A DNA stretch of 64,000 nt from contig JAWUZG010000052.1 in assembly GCA_036785705.1 (NCBI GenBank), forward strand, positions 186,001-250,000, written 5' to 3'. Numbering within the stretch: position 1 is the stretch's first letter; each line of letters starts with the position of its first letter. The notes below the pieces were generated by a model. That model did not search any database. It had not been told where the DNA came from and was given only the letters and a program-made list of their open reading frames with translations. Made by a program: the position numbers and the translations under genes. The stretch comes from Acanthornis magna (taxonomy: Eukaryota; Chordata; Aves; Passeriformes; Acanthizidae). Below are positions 14,175 to 24,500 of this stretch, in pieces.

Positions 14175-16115
14175 CTATGCTTTAAACTGGTGGCTGAAGT
14201 TTTGCCTGCGGAAGCAAAAAAATGAACCCGCGCCAATGATGATCACAGATAAAACCAATACAAATGTTAATATAATAAGAATGTTGATTTTCTTCAGATC
14301 CTCTTTTTCACAGTCTTCTGGTCTGATGCTCCCAACGTGCATTTCTTCCCGATACCCGAAATTCTGAATGTACTGGCATGTTAAGTGCTCCACATTGGGG
14401 ATCTGGACATTTTTGTTCTGGATCATTGATGAAAGCCAAATGTTTCCACAGCAGTTCAGTGGGTTCCCAGAGAGATACAAGTTTTTAAGTGAATTTTCTA
14501 ATGCTAAAATATTGCTGCTCTGTAATGTACTGAACCTATTGTTCCGTAGGTCTAGAACTTCCAGCGGAGAATCACTGCCCCACTTAGGCAGCCAGTTCAG
14601 CTGATTTTCAGAGAGGTTTAAATGTTTAAGGTGACTGAAACAAGGCAAGTCAATATTTAAATCTGTCAGGCTATTGCCATACAAATGCAAGTATTCCAGA
14701 GACTTTTCCAGTCCTGATAGCGCTTTGAGTTCTATTTTCAGTCCGGGGTTCATGGAGAGATCCAAGACAACCAGAGGAGTGTTGTAGAAGGTGTGTGCTG
14801 GTAGGATGTTCAGCATGTTGTCAGCTAGGTACAAGTACTGGAGAGTAGGAGAATTGACAAATGACAGACAACCACTTTCCTCTCCTGCAAGCCTTGGCTT
14901 AGCTGATCCTGAGTACACAGGGCAAAGGCTGATATTATTGCTCTGTAGATCAAGGAGCCTGAGGCTAGAAAGACTTGAGAAGGTGTCAGATTGTAGAGTC
15001 TGAAGATGGTTGTTTTGAATATGAAGCTCCTTCAAATTTGGCAAGGCACCAGCATTGAGGAGAAGGTTCTGCAAAGCATTGTAGCTCAAGTCAAGGACAG
15101 TTAGGGACATCAATGCATTCTCATAACTTACTGAAAATGCCTGAAGACAGTTTTTGCTGAGATTAAGGGTGTGAAGGGATGACATTGACTCAAAGAACTC
15201 ATCTGGAATGGATTTAATTTCATTATAACTTAAGTCTAAATATACAAGCTGAGATAAATACGGAGAACTTACATTTCTACTTTGTTTTTGATCAAGAAGA
15301 TGAAAAGAAGCATTTTGCCATTCATGATCTATGTAGCCCATTTTATTATAAGGATATTCAGCAGTGAGCTGGATTAAATTATTTGATAAATTCAGAGTTA
15401 CCAGCTTGTTTACCTGAGGGAACACTGGGAAGTGAAGCAATTTGTTGTCACTAAGGTCCAGACATCTTAAGCTGTATTCACCATCTGACTTTGTGATGCG
15501 GAATGTCTCAATGCTGTTCCTGCTAAGGTCAAGTATCTCCAACTGCCTGAGGTTGAAATCAGAGATGCAAGTAATTGAATTTGTGGAGAGATTGAGTTTG
15601 GAAAGGTTCACCAGAGTCTCAAAAGCACCTTCTTCTATTTCCATGATGATATTTCTCTGAAGATCTATCTCCACAAGACTGGGAGATCCCTGAAACATCT
15701 TTTGTGATATCATTACAATACTGTTGTCAGCCAAGGAAAGGTACCGCAGTGTTGGAGCTTCCTTAATGAAATACTCAGCCATCCCATTGTAGAGATTGTT
15801 GTGGGACAAGTCCATTATTTCCACCTTGGGTAATAGTCCAATCCCCTCTGTCCCATTCTGAGCGAGCTCATATAGGTTATTGTTGGCTAAATTTATTTCC
15901 AGCAAATTCGTCATGTGTGCAAACACTCCAGACATGATGAAGCTTATCTGGTTGGAGCTTAAATCCAGAAATTGGAGGGAACTGTAAAATGATGATGGCA
16001 TTTCAGGGATGCTTTGAATCAGATTTCCAGACAGATCTATTTTATTTATGTTCAGATGGAGCTCATGAGGGATTTGGTGGAGGTCTTTGTTGTGGCAAAA
16101 TGCCTGTGAGTTTGC
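14175..16115 (-). CDS. LRRC32: LRRC32 main coding exon (leucine-rich repeats, LRRCT, membrane anchor)
   Basis: The exon starts after a pyrimidine-rich acceptor (TCTCTCTTTTTCTGGCAG) and encodes 646 residues to a TAG stop at 14177-14175. An alternative acceptor 12 bases further in (CTCACAG) would keep frame and drop four residues. The open frame continues upstream to an ATG at 16256, but those 47 codons are intronic by the splice evidence. The repeats run without stop or frameshift. Several N-x-S/T sites lie in the ectodomain, for example NGT, NLS, NAS and NVS. The two cysteines equivalent to human C211 and C350 are at codons starting 15569 and 15149. The C-terminal hydrophobic stretch is followed by RRQNFSHQFKA. 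Confidence 0.95.
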   Translation of the reverse strand, partial: ANSQAFCHNKDLHQIPHELHLNINKIDLSGNLIQSIPEMPSSFYSSLQFLDLSSNQISFIMSGVFAHMTNLLEINLANNNLYELAQNGTEGIGLLPKVEIMDLSHNNLYNGMAEYFIKEAPTLRYLSLADNSIVMISQKMFQGSPSLVEIDLQRNIIMEIEEGAFETLVNLSKLNLSTNSITCISDFNLRQLEILDLSRNSIETFRITKSDGEYSLRCLDLSDNKLLHFPVFPQVNKLVTLNLSNNLIQLTAEYPYNKMGYIDHEWQNASFHLLDQKQSRNVSSPYLSQLVYLDLSYNEIKSIPDEFFESMSSLHTLNLSKNCLQAFSVSYENALMSLTVLDLSYNALQNLLLNAGALPNLKELHIQNNHLQTLQSDTFSSLSSLRLLDLQSNNISLCPVYSGSAKPRLAGEESGCLSFVNSPTLQYLYLADNMLNILPAHTFYNTPLVVLDLSMNPGLKIELKALSGLEKSLEYLHLYGNSLTDLNIDLPCFSHLKHLNLSENQLNWLPKWGSDSPLEVLDLRNNRFSTLQSSNILALENSLKNLYLSGNPLNCCGNIWLSSMIQNKNVQIPNVEHLTCQYIQNFGYREEMHVGSIRPEDCEKEDLKKINILIILTFVLVLSVIIIGAGSFFCFRRQNFSHQFKA

Positions 16116-19100
16116 CTGCCAGAAAAAGAGAGAAAAGGGATTGTCACATGACAAATGAAAAACATTTTTGCATGATATATATATAAGGAAAATAACATTC
16201 AACATCCAGACAGAACCTCCTCCTGAAACACTGATCACACCACTTTCTCTGAGCACTCAGCCAGCAAGAGCAACCATCCTAACACTTCTGTGCAGCTAAA
16301 AGCACCGTTTTCATTTTAAAGACATCTCTGACTTGCAACACTAGAGTTTTATCTGTATGTGATACCTACTAAATCTTATTGTTTTTGTACCTTTCTCCTG
16401 GACTCTTTTTAATAGTCCCAAGTGAAGGAGTTTTACCCTTTTCCCATTGCAATCAAGCGCCATTTCTTCATTTTTCTTCTGATGTTTAATTTTCTCACTT
16501 TGATCTCTGTATTAGATTTTTCAAATTCTGCTTCCAACAGTAAGCAGTACTTGAAAAAGCTTCATTCTGTTGGCAGTGTGGGTCCCAAAGCTAGGAGGTG
16601 CAAAAACATGTGAGGATCCTGTATCACAAAACCTCATAGTCACACCCCCAGATTTTTGATCATGTTGTCCTTTAGCCATGGCTTAGTTTAGTAATGCACC
16701 TTTGTCCAAAATGGGTCATTCAACAACTGAAACATTTCTGATGCAAATCTCCAAACTCTTCCTGCATTTACCATCCATGTTTATCCTTTTCCTATGGTAG
16801 CAGTTCCTTTCTTCTTGCAAGGGGAGAGCGCCTTGTGAAACTGCTCCAATAAAACACTTGTGACACAACATGGAAAAGACAAATTCTGTAAAGCCATCTC
16901 TTGAAAGAGAAAAAAGCTGTGAGGTGCAGTGAGGGTCATACTTTTTCAGGCCAATTCTCAGCAGCAGATAGAGAAAAAACCCCAAATGTCAAAACCAAAT
17001 CCATCGTCCAGATGCAAGTCTGTTTAATTGCAGCTAGGATTGAGTCTGTATCCAGACCAAAATTCGGAGTGTGTGCTTATAAGAAAGATCAGAAATAGGA
17101 ACATGAGCGTCCTTGCATAAATATCAAGCTGTATTTTGTTAATAAGGAGAACACACAGCAGTGTGAGGAAGTGGAATGTGAAAGGCTTAGGCAGCATTTA
17201 ATTTACTGGAGGAAAACTCCTGTCATGAATGTATTTGGCTGTCTGGGTTATATAGCACTTGTAGGAAGGTCAGAAAGGAAAGAAATAAAGAAAAAATCTG
17301 TTGAATATTAATTTTTGTGGAGAAGCAGAATCCAGATTCCAGGACACAAAGCTTTTCAGATATTAAAGAAACATTAAAAATAAAAGGATTAAAACCCATC
17401 TGTTTCATGTGAACTTTGAGGTGAATGAAGTGGGAGGTCTGTTTTGGAGAAGTGTGGCATTAAGCAGTTTTTTGTGAATCTCTTTTGCATCATCTAAATT
17501 TTGGAGACCATCCAAAAATGTGTCAGAGAAGTATAAGTGCTCATCCAAACTCTAGATGTAGTCAGACTGCTCCAGAGTCCTTCCTATAACACTTCTCAAA
17601 GATCCCAAGTAAATTAACTATTAAAACCTGAACCCCCTTTTTCCCCCAGCTCCAATTCACTTAAATCTCCCCCAGCTAAAAATATTAGGGAGAAAGAAGG
17701 AAATTTTCTGGCTCCTCCAGGACATTATTTATTTCCTGCAAAGCCAGCATAGAATTGCTCATTTTGAGCTAAAATATGCCTAAAGCTGGGCTTAGCTCCA
17801 AGGCATGAGAAGGAAGCCTTTTCTTATTCGGTTTGTGGAAGAGGGAGAAGCCAGAAGGATAAAAAAGTCCAGAGTGAAAAAGCAGCAGGTGCTTTGCAGC
17901 CTAAGGCACATGCCAGGTTTCTTCACACACTTTGAGCTGGATCTCAACAAGTGTTGGGCCCTCTCCATTCATTCTGGGAAAAAGCATCTTAGCAAAGTCC
18001 TGATCCAACTCATGTCAATGCCAGCTAGACAGTTTTCACTGAAGTCACTGGGTGAGGGTCAGTCCCAGGTCATCATGTATCTTGTGGGATTTGGCCTTTA
18101 ATTTTTCTCCATGGGACCCTCCCAGGGATAAAAGGGACAGACAAAATCTCCCACTGTCTGCCATTTATTCCTATAACATTTCACTCCCATTTTTCTTTTT
18201 AAACTTTCATTCCTTTTCACTGACTCTTTTGATCCTCACCATATTTCTTATCTTCTGCACCATCTTTTCTCCCCGGAGGCTCAAACTGCATGAATTTCAT
18301 CTTCAGCAGCAGTAAAAGAATAGATGAAGCGTATCTCAGATGGGTGGAGCCAGCATCTGTTTGGTGCAACTCCCTTCCTCCCACATCTTAGCCCAGGGGG
18401 TTGGCAGCCTGAGTCTGGAAAAGAGGTTTTTGCCAGTCTCGTGTTCTGACTTCATCTTTATTGCCAGTGCTGCCATCAGTTTATTTCAGGTCCATTGTCA
18501 AGAAGTATTGCAGGGTGAGGAGCACTTGGTCCCTTTAGTATCTGGTCCCGTTCATGTGCTGGCAAAAAAAAAAAAAAAAATAGATCCAGCAGCTCAAAAG
18601 CTGAGCATCATTTGGATTCTGAATTCAGTTCTCCACTGCTCAGCACTGGGAGGAAGTCGTCATCCACATTCATAAGAGCCCTACAAAAAAAGGAGCTGGA
18701 ACACGAGCATTCCACTCGTGTTCTCCCTTGTCAGCTCATGAGCATTTTGAACTGCAGAATTTGGGCTGGAGGCACTTGGCACTGACCTGCACTTGCGTGG
18801 TGTCCGTGGCCGTTCTTAGAAGGGCTGCCCAGGTGGAGCTTCAGCTGCACAACCAAATCCCAGCAGTTGGCACAGCTACCCAACATCAGCTGGCCTGTGG
18901 TAACCAGTTATGCATATGCTCTTGCACCACCTCAGTGCAAGGTAAGACAGCATTTCCTAAAATCCCTTCCCTTTTGTAAATTATTTCAAAGCTTATCCTT
19001 TGCCAGGTAACATGAATTAGCAGAAACATCTTTCTTTGGGAGGTAGAACATGATCTACTTGAAGTCTTGCCTGTCCTTGGAAGGCAACATGAGTTAGGAA

Positions 19101-20776
19101 GAACCTCCTGACATTTAAGCTGTGCCCTGCTGTCTTGCAAATAGGTAGATGTGCCATAACTTGTAAAATCAATGCAGCTCATACCTGTGTGGAGGGTCTG
19201 GTAGGGACTGCTTAGTTCCTAAAACCTCTTTTAGGACTCTGGTTCAATGACAGGAGCACCAGCAGTGAGTCAGAGACGGGCACAAGTTTCTGACTCACGC
19301 CTCTTCCAGGAGACTTGGGATGAAAGTATTAATTTCTGAGCCTCACTGTTCTAAAGGTGTCACCACAGGGACTGTGTGAAACTGTGAGGTTGTGATGAAA
19401 AATAGTAATGCAGGACTTCAGAGGACACAGCAGTAAATCCAGTAGCTCCTTCTTTCTTCAAACAGTGTTTGGATTTACAGGCACCTTTCGCTAGAGCAAA
19501 CATCCAGTGAACAAAGATGGTCAACATCGACATCAGCAATGCTGAGCTGTTCATTTATCCAGGATGAGTATCCCAGCCCTTGCCTGCAGTTTTCTGTCAG
19601 AGCTAAATTTATCCCAGTTAACTGCTTAGAGCCTTGGGTCATTGACTTGGTGAAAGCAGTTCAGAGTGGAGTGGTGGAAACAAGCATGTGTTTACCTCTC
19701 AGCAGGCAGCCTGGTCTGTGACCCATCAAAAAAACAGGATGGGACAAATCTGCTTGGATTATTTTGTGTCTTGCCCAGCCTTCGTGTGACTGAGATACAT
19801 GGGATCCAAGCTTCATCAGCCTTCCCTCTCCAGCCAATGAACTGTGCTACTCAGTCACCTTCTCAAGATCCTTCTGTATAAACTAGGTTTTAATTTGTTT
19901 GGAATTCAGGAAGTGCAACAACACAGCAGGGTGGGCAGGAATGGAATGAGTCCCATAAGGGAGTTGTGTACCGCTAGCAAATATTTTTTTTCCTATTTTG
20001 GAAATTCTTGAGGACTTCTGCTGTTCAGCTTCAATACTCAGGGAAAAAAAAAAGTATTTTTAAGAGCCTGTTACAGTCAGAAACACTTTGATGGGGAAGG
20101 GAGAAAGTTCAGCTGTGAATAACATTTATAATATTGTACCAGGTGCTTGCAAAAGTTCAAGGAGCAGATTTTGCACTAGAGCAAGAAGCTTTGTCACTTC
20201 TTTTCCCTCCAGCAGAATTCAGGTACAGCTTCCCTGGCAGCAATGTTGTGTCAGGGCAGAGGAGGTCAGTCTCCCTGCTATTACAAAAGGGTTGGTATAG
20301 ATGTATTTCACAGAAGATTCTTTATTTAAAGCACAAAGAACTTAGGCCTGATATAAAGGAGCTGATTTTAGGTCTAAGTCTTTTCTCCGTCTCAATCCCA
20401 GAACCACTCTATGGTCTTAGGGAAATCAGGTCAAATTTCTTTTAACCAGAACCCCCTTAGAAAAAAAAACTGAGATAATGACCCTTCTTCCCACCTCACC
20501 CCTCCTCCACCCCTTTCGTGTGCTGTCACTACGAAAAGGACATAGCCTGAGAACTGCCTGCTACCCATCCCCTAACCCTGCAAATCCCACTCTCCACAGA
20601 GTCTGGTCCTGGGGGATTTCCCTTTCCAGAGGCTATAGCTGTTTGTAGCAAAGGGATCCTAAGGGGTCCCAGTAGGGATCCCGCCTTACCATTTCACAGG
20701 ATGTCCCCTCTGTGGGATAATAGTTAGAGGTCCCTGTGTTCACCACTGCCAGCAAGAAGATGATGTTCAGTTTCAT
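14175..20776 (-). CDS. LRRC32: LRRC32 (GARP), latent TGF-beta docking receptor; two coding exons, join(20776..20690, 16115..14175)
   Basis: This is a type I membrane protein of leucine-rich repeats that, in mammals, tethers latent TGF-beta on regulatory T cells, platelets and endothelium. Splicing the two exons gives about 675 residues (human 662). In order: signal peptide (1-17), LRRNT cysteines (C27, C36), about twenty LxxLxLxxN repeats, an LRRCT with the CCGN pair (584-585), C609 and C631, a membrane segment (about 639-662) and a short basic tail ending in FKA. Motifs close to human GARP, recalled from memory, include ITCISDF, GNPLNCCGN, RPEDCEK and the RRQ-F tail. This separates it from NRROS/LRRC33, the nearest paralogue. 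The intron is phase 0 with consensus splice sites. A further 5' UTR exon must exist upstream, because exon 2 has only four bases before ATG. Identity is very secure; splice sites are read from sequence only. Confidence 0.95.
16116..20689 (-). other. LRRC32: LRRC32 intron between the two coding exons
   Basis: The intron has GT-AG ends (GTAAGG to CTGGCAG), is about 4.6 kb and is phase 0. I see no coding exon inside it. A poly-A run lies at about 18563-18580. No CR1 fragment is recognisable. Confidence 0.75.
20690..20776 (-). CDS. LRRC32: LRRC32 first coding exon: start codon, signal peptide and first LRRNT cysteine
   Basis: On the minus strand a pyrimidine-rich acceptor ending TTTTACCTGCAG is followed by AACC, then ATG at 20776. 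The exon is 91 bases (20780-20690) and ends TGTGAAATG before the strong donor GTAAGG. It encodes 29 residues: MKLNIIFLLAVV as the hydrophobic core, a likely cleavage near residue 17, then NYYPTEGTSCEM. Joining to the large exon in phase 0 gives CEM-ANSQAFCH, with eight residues between the two cysteines. That is the spacing I recall in mouse and human GARP. No other minus-strand exon searched between 16.1 and 20.8 kb gave a signal peptide, this cysteine spacing and a matching phase together. RNA-seq would settle it. Confidence 0.88.
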
Positions 20777-21478
20777 GGTTCTGCAGGTAAAAGCAATTGT
20801 GGTCAGATTTCAAATGGAACACAGAAAGTTCAACACACAAAAAAGCTGGCACCAGATCATCCTCTAAAATGGAGATAGACACAAGCAGTGCAATAAATTC
20901 ACCCATCTCTGAGCCTACTACACTTATGACCTACCTGTGTAGCTTTGAATTCCTTTGAGCCTGGTGGGAAAAGGAAGATTCAAGGCATTTAATGGGTTGG
21001 TGTGGTTTCAGCTGCTGCCTAGATGATATCCAGGCCTCCCAATGAAGACCAGATGCTCGTGCTGGGCTGTGTGTCTGGCATCACGTAGAAAGAGCCCTCA
21101 AATAGAATGGTTTCTGTTTAGATCCAATGAATTAAGCTGAGGATATTAGCCACAACAGGCCACCACCCCGGTGGACATGCTTCTGTCATGCAGAAGATGA
21201 TTTCAGACTGTTTGCAAGTTCAGTTTTTTATTTATTATTTTGTGTTGCCCTCTAGCGCTGAAGCAGCTGTCTAATTGCTAGTTTCCTCATTTCCTTTTGC
21301 TAATTAAGTACTGCTGCTGGAAAACCCACCTTTACACAGATTTCCCCACTGCTTTCTCCAAGAACAGCAAGCCTGAACTGCTGCAATGCACTTTTCCCAT
21401 GGCTGAAGTAATATGCCAAAGAGCTGGGTTCTTAGCACCCCATTTGCTTTGCAATGCACCTTGAAATGAAAGGCACAA

Positions 21479-21590
21479 ATCACAGAATCATGGAATGGCT
21501 CGGGTTGGAAGGGACCTTAAAGATCACCTGGCTCCAACCCCTCTGCCATGGACTGGAACCCCTTCCTCCAGAGCAGGTTGCTGGTCTAGC
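21479..21590 (-). repeat. CR1 LINE 3' fragment, short
   Basis: It begins ATCACAGAATCATGGAATGG, then GGTTGGAAGGGACCTTAAAG. It breaks off after about 110 bases. It lies about 700 bases upstream of the LRRC32 start exon. Confidence 0.87.
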
Positions 21591-24500
21591 CATGAAAATG
21601 CTAGGAAAAGACAACAGGGCATGATTAGGTGCACTGGATAGAAGAATCTGTGTTAAGTTCTCAAGAAGACAGTCTGTCAGTGAGATTATCACAACCCTGG
21701 ACAGGCTCCCCTTGGCTGGGCTCTCGTCAGCCTGTTTTGATCACCTTCCCTCAAGCACATTGTGTCTTGAGCTTCCCCTGGTCGGAGCTGGCTGCAGTGC
21801 TGATTTTGGCATGCTTCCTGGAGTCAAGCTCTCTATCTGCAACCCCCTTGGGGTGAGCAGGGAACTCGTGTTGAAGCTGGGGACTGTTGTGGTGTCCAGA
21901 AGTTTAAATTCCTTTTGGATGTTCTGTTTTGAGAGTTTGCCTTGTCAGCAGTGTGCAATAGCACTTGCAACACACAGACACTTTTGTAAGGAAATCCTCA
22001 AACATTTGAGGCCTCCAAGAGAAAAAATATATATTTTTAAAATAAGATATTTTGATTTAATTTGGAAATGGAGTACTAACATCATGCCTGGAATAAAGAG
22101 CTGCAAGTGACCAGGATGGCTGCAGCTTCAAATTTTCTGCTTATGTATGGTCAGAGCACTTTGGGACGTTTGAGTTTGCAGGGATAAAAATAGCAGAGAT
22201 TTTGTTGGTTGTGCTTTTAAAAAAGCCAGCTCAGCTCCTCAAACTGTTTTACCAAGTGACCAAACAGTTGTGTCAGGTGAACTGTGAAGAAGAGCCTGGA
22301 CAGAAACAAATGCCAAAGCAGGAGGGAAGGGCATGCACTGATTCTGCTGCTCAGGACTTTGCTTCATTAAAATCACAGCCAAGTCAAGTCTGCATTCCAA
22401 AATGAGGACTCCTACATCTCTTGTAACCCCAACATGGCTTTTCTTCTGTCTTTTGGGAATGACGGCATCCTTGTTTCTCTGTCTGTCCTCTCTCTACTTG
22501 CACCTGTATCAGGTGTTTATCCAACAGCATTTCCCCACCAAAAATTAACATTTTCAATTAATTGAATGCATGGGGTTTAGCCAGATTCCCTATTTTATTT
22601 ACCTTTTTTTTTCTACTCCTTTCTCCAGGGAAGAAAAAGAAAATAAATGACAATTGCATGAAATCCCCTAGCCTGGAGACTTGCTGAGTGAGGGCTGGGT
22701 GAAGGGACAGTAGGAGATGGGAAAATGAAAACACTTATAGCAGCAGAAAGTGACAGTTACAGATTAAACTATCTGACCATGAAAACAAACTATCTCCCTG
22801 GAAAACAAACTTCCTGGAGAAACTTTAATTCAGGAACAAAAACATATTAATTTCTCATATTATCTTAGTGCAGCAAGAGAGAAAAATGGGCTTTCAATTC
22901 AGCAATTTGTTTCAGTTGATGGTGGAGCCAGTATCTGGGAAGAGATATATTCAGTTTATGTGATCCAACAGGAGACAAAATGAGGTGAGGAAAATTATTT
23001 CTCATAGATCTGATTGCATGGTACAGATAACCCCACCTTAAATTCATCCATCCATCATTATATTACTAAAAGGTTAAGTACTGATACAATCACTGAAATG
23101 TAAGCATCTACTTTGAAAAGAGATGACTTGTTGTGAATTTCTCTTATTGAAAACTAAAGTATTTTAGAGTAATAAGTTGATTTTGAAGTGGAAATTATTA
23201 CATCTTAGTAAAAAAAACCCCAAAACAAACAAACAAAACACAACAAAAAATCCACAAACAAATTTCCGCTGCTGTAGAAAACCTAACTTTTGATTCTATT
23301 TAAGGGAAACATATCCACACTTTCATAAAAATACTTTTATCAAAATACAACAGGGTTTGGCTTTATAAATTTATCTGTGACTTTTATACAAATTAGGATT
23401 TTTAAAAACTTCATTGGTTCCAAATACTGTCTATATGTTAATTCCCATGGTAACAGCCCAGCTGCAGCAAAAGCCTCTCCGTAAGTCATTGTTCACCCAA
23501 GGTGACATTCAAGCTGCCAGGATCTTAAGAGTAGCAAAACAACGCTGCCATCTCACACCTCGTGCTCCAACAGGGAGAGCTCAATGACAGCACTGATAGG
23601 AAGAAGAGCAGAGGAGCCAAAGAGCCTTGTACCCATTTTACCCGGGGGCTGGGGGATTTGCCCAAGGCTGAATTAGGATTCAGTGTCGGGGGCTGGGTGA
23701 GGGGCATTTAATCAGTGTACAAGGCTGATCTCTGCAGCGCTCCCGGTTCAGAGCACCACAATGCAGCAATTCTGCAGACAGAATAAAGTCCTGTAAAGAA
23801 AGAAGAAACATCCAGACATGTCCCTACCTTCCCCTGCTGTAAACATAGAGAATAATAACAAACCCGACACATGACAATTGTATTGTTATAAACTAATCGG
23901 TGCCTCCTTAACATAAGGGATCTGACTCGCTGCAGTGCAAGTCCCTGATGGATTAAATATACAGCTGTGTGGATAGAGCCATCTACACACTGTGTTTAAC
24001 CACTTCCTTAGCCTATCCATAAACACAGTATATTTTATTTGTACAGTACCTTCCTCATCTGTGTTACTTTTAAGGGCTGCAGCTCTCAGTCACCAGAGCT
24101 CCCATCTCTCCTGCAGTCAAAAGCTCAACTTTCCAGCATGCTCCCAGGTTCGCATGCATCTCCACGTACCTGTTCTATGGCTGGAGGAGAAGGAGGAGCT
24201 GGTTTCACCTCTGCTTGCAGCCTTCTGTCTCACAGACTCTCCCGGCAGCTTTTCCAGAGCAAGTCGAGGAAGAGTTTCCTTAGGGAAGTCATACCTCTAT
24301 CGCATGCCAGCTGACTGAAACTCTGTGAGCTCCGAGAGAAGTTTGAAGTCACAGGAAAAAAAAAACTCCCCATAGACTGGTCCTTGAATTCATTCCTTTG
24401 CAGTCATGATCTCTTATATATTCCCAGGCTCCCACGAGCATGTGAATACATACCTCCGTAATTGTTTTAAAATGTGTGTGTCCTCTGTGCTTCTCTTTAT

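Noticed and set aside
19360..19554. Minus-strand frame starting MNSSALLMSMLTIFVHWMF, which looks like a signal peptide and was my first candidate for the LRRC32 start exon.
   Set aside because: No acceptable phase-0 donor follows it, and its cysteine spacing does not fit the LRRNT. The exon at 20690-20780 fits on every count.
20935..20960. A 26-base segment with acceptor CCCACCAG and donor GTAGGT just upstream of the LRRC32 start exon, possibly a 5' UTR microexon.
   Set aside because: It is too short to support from splice motifs alone, so it is not annotated.
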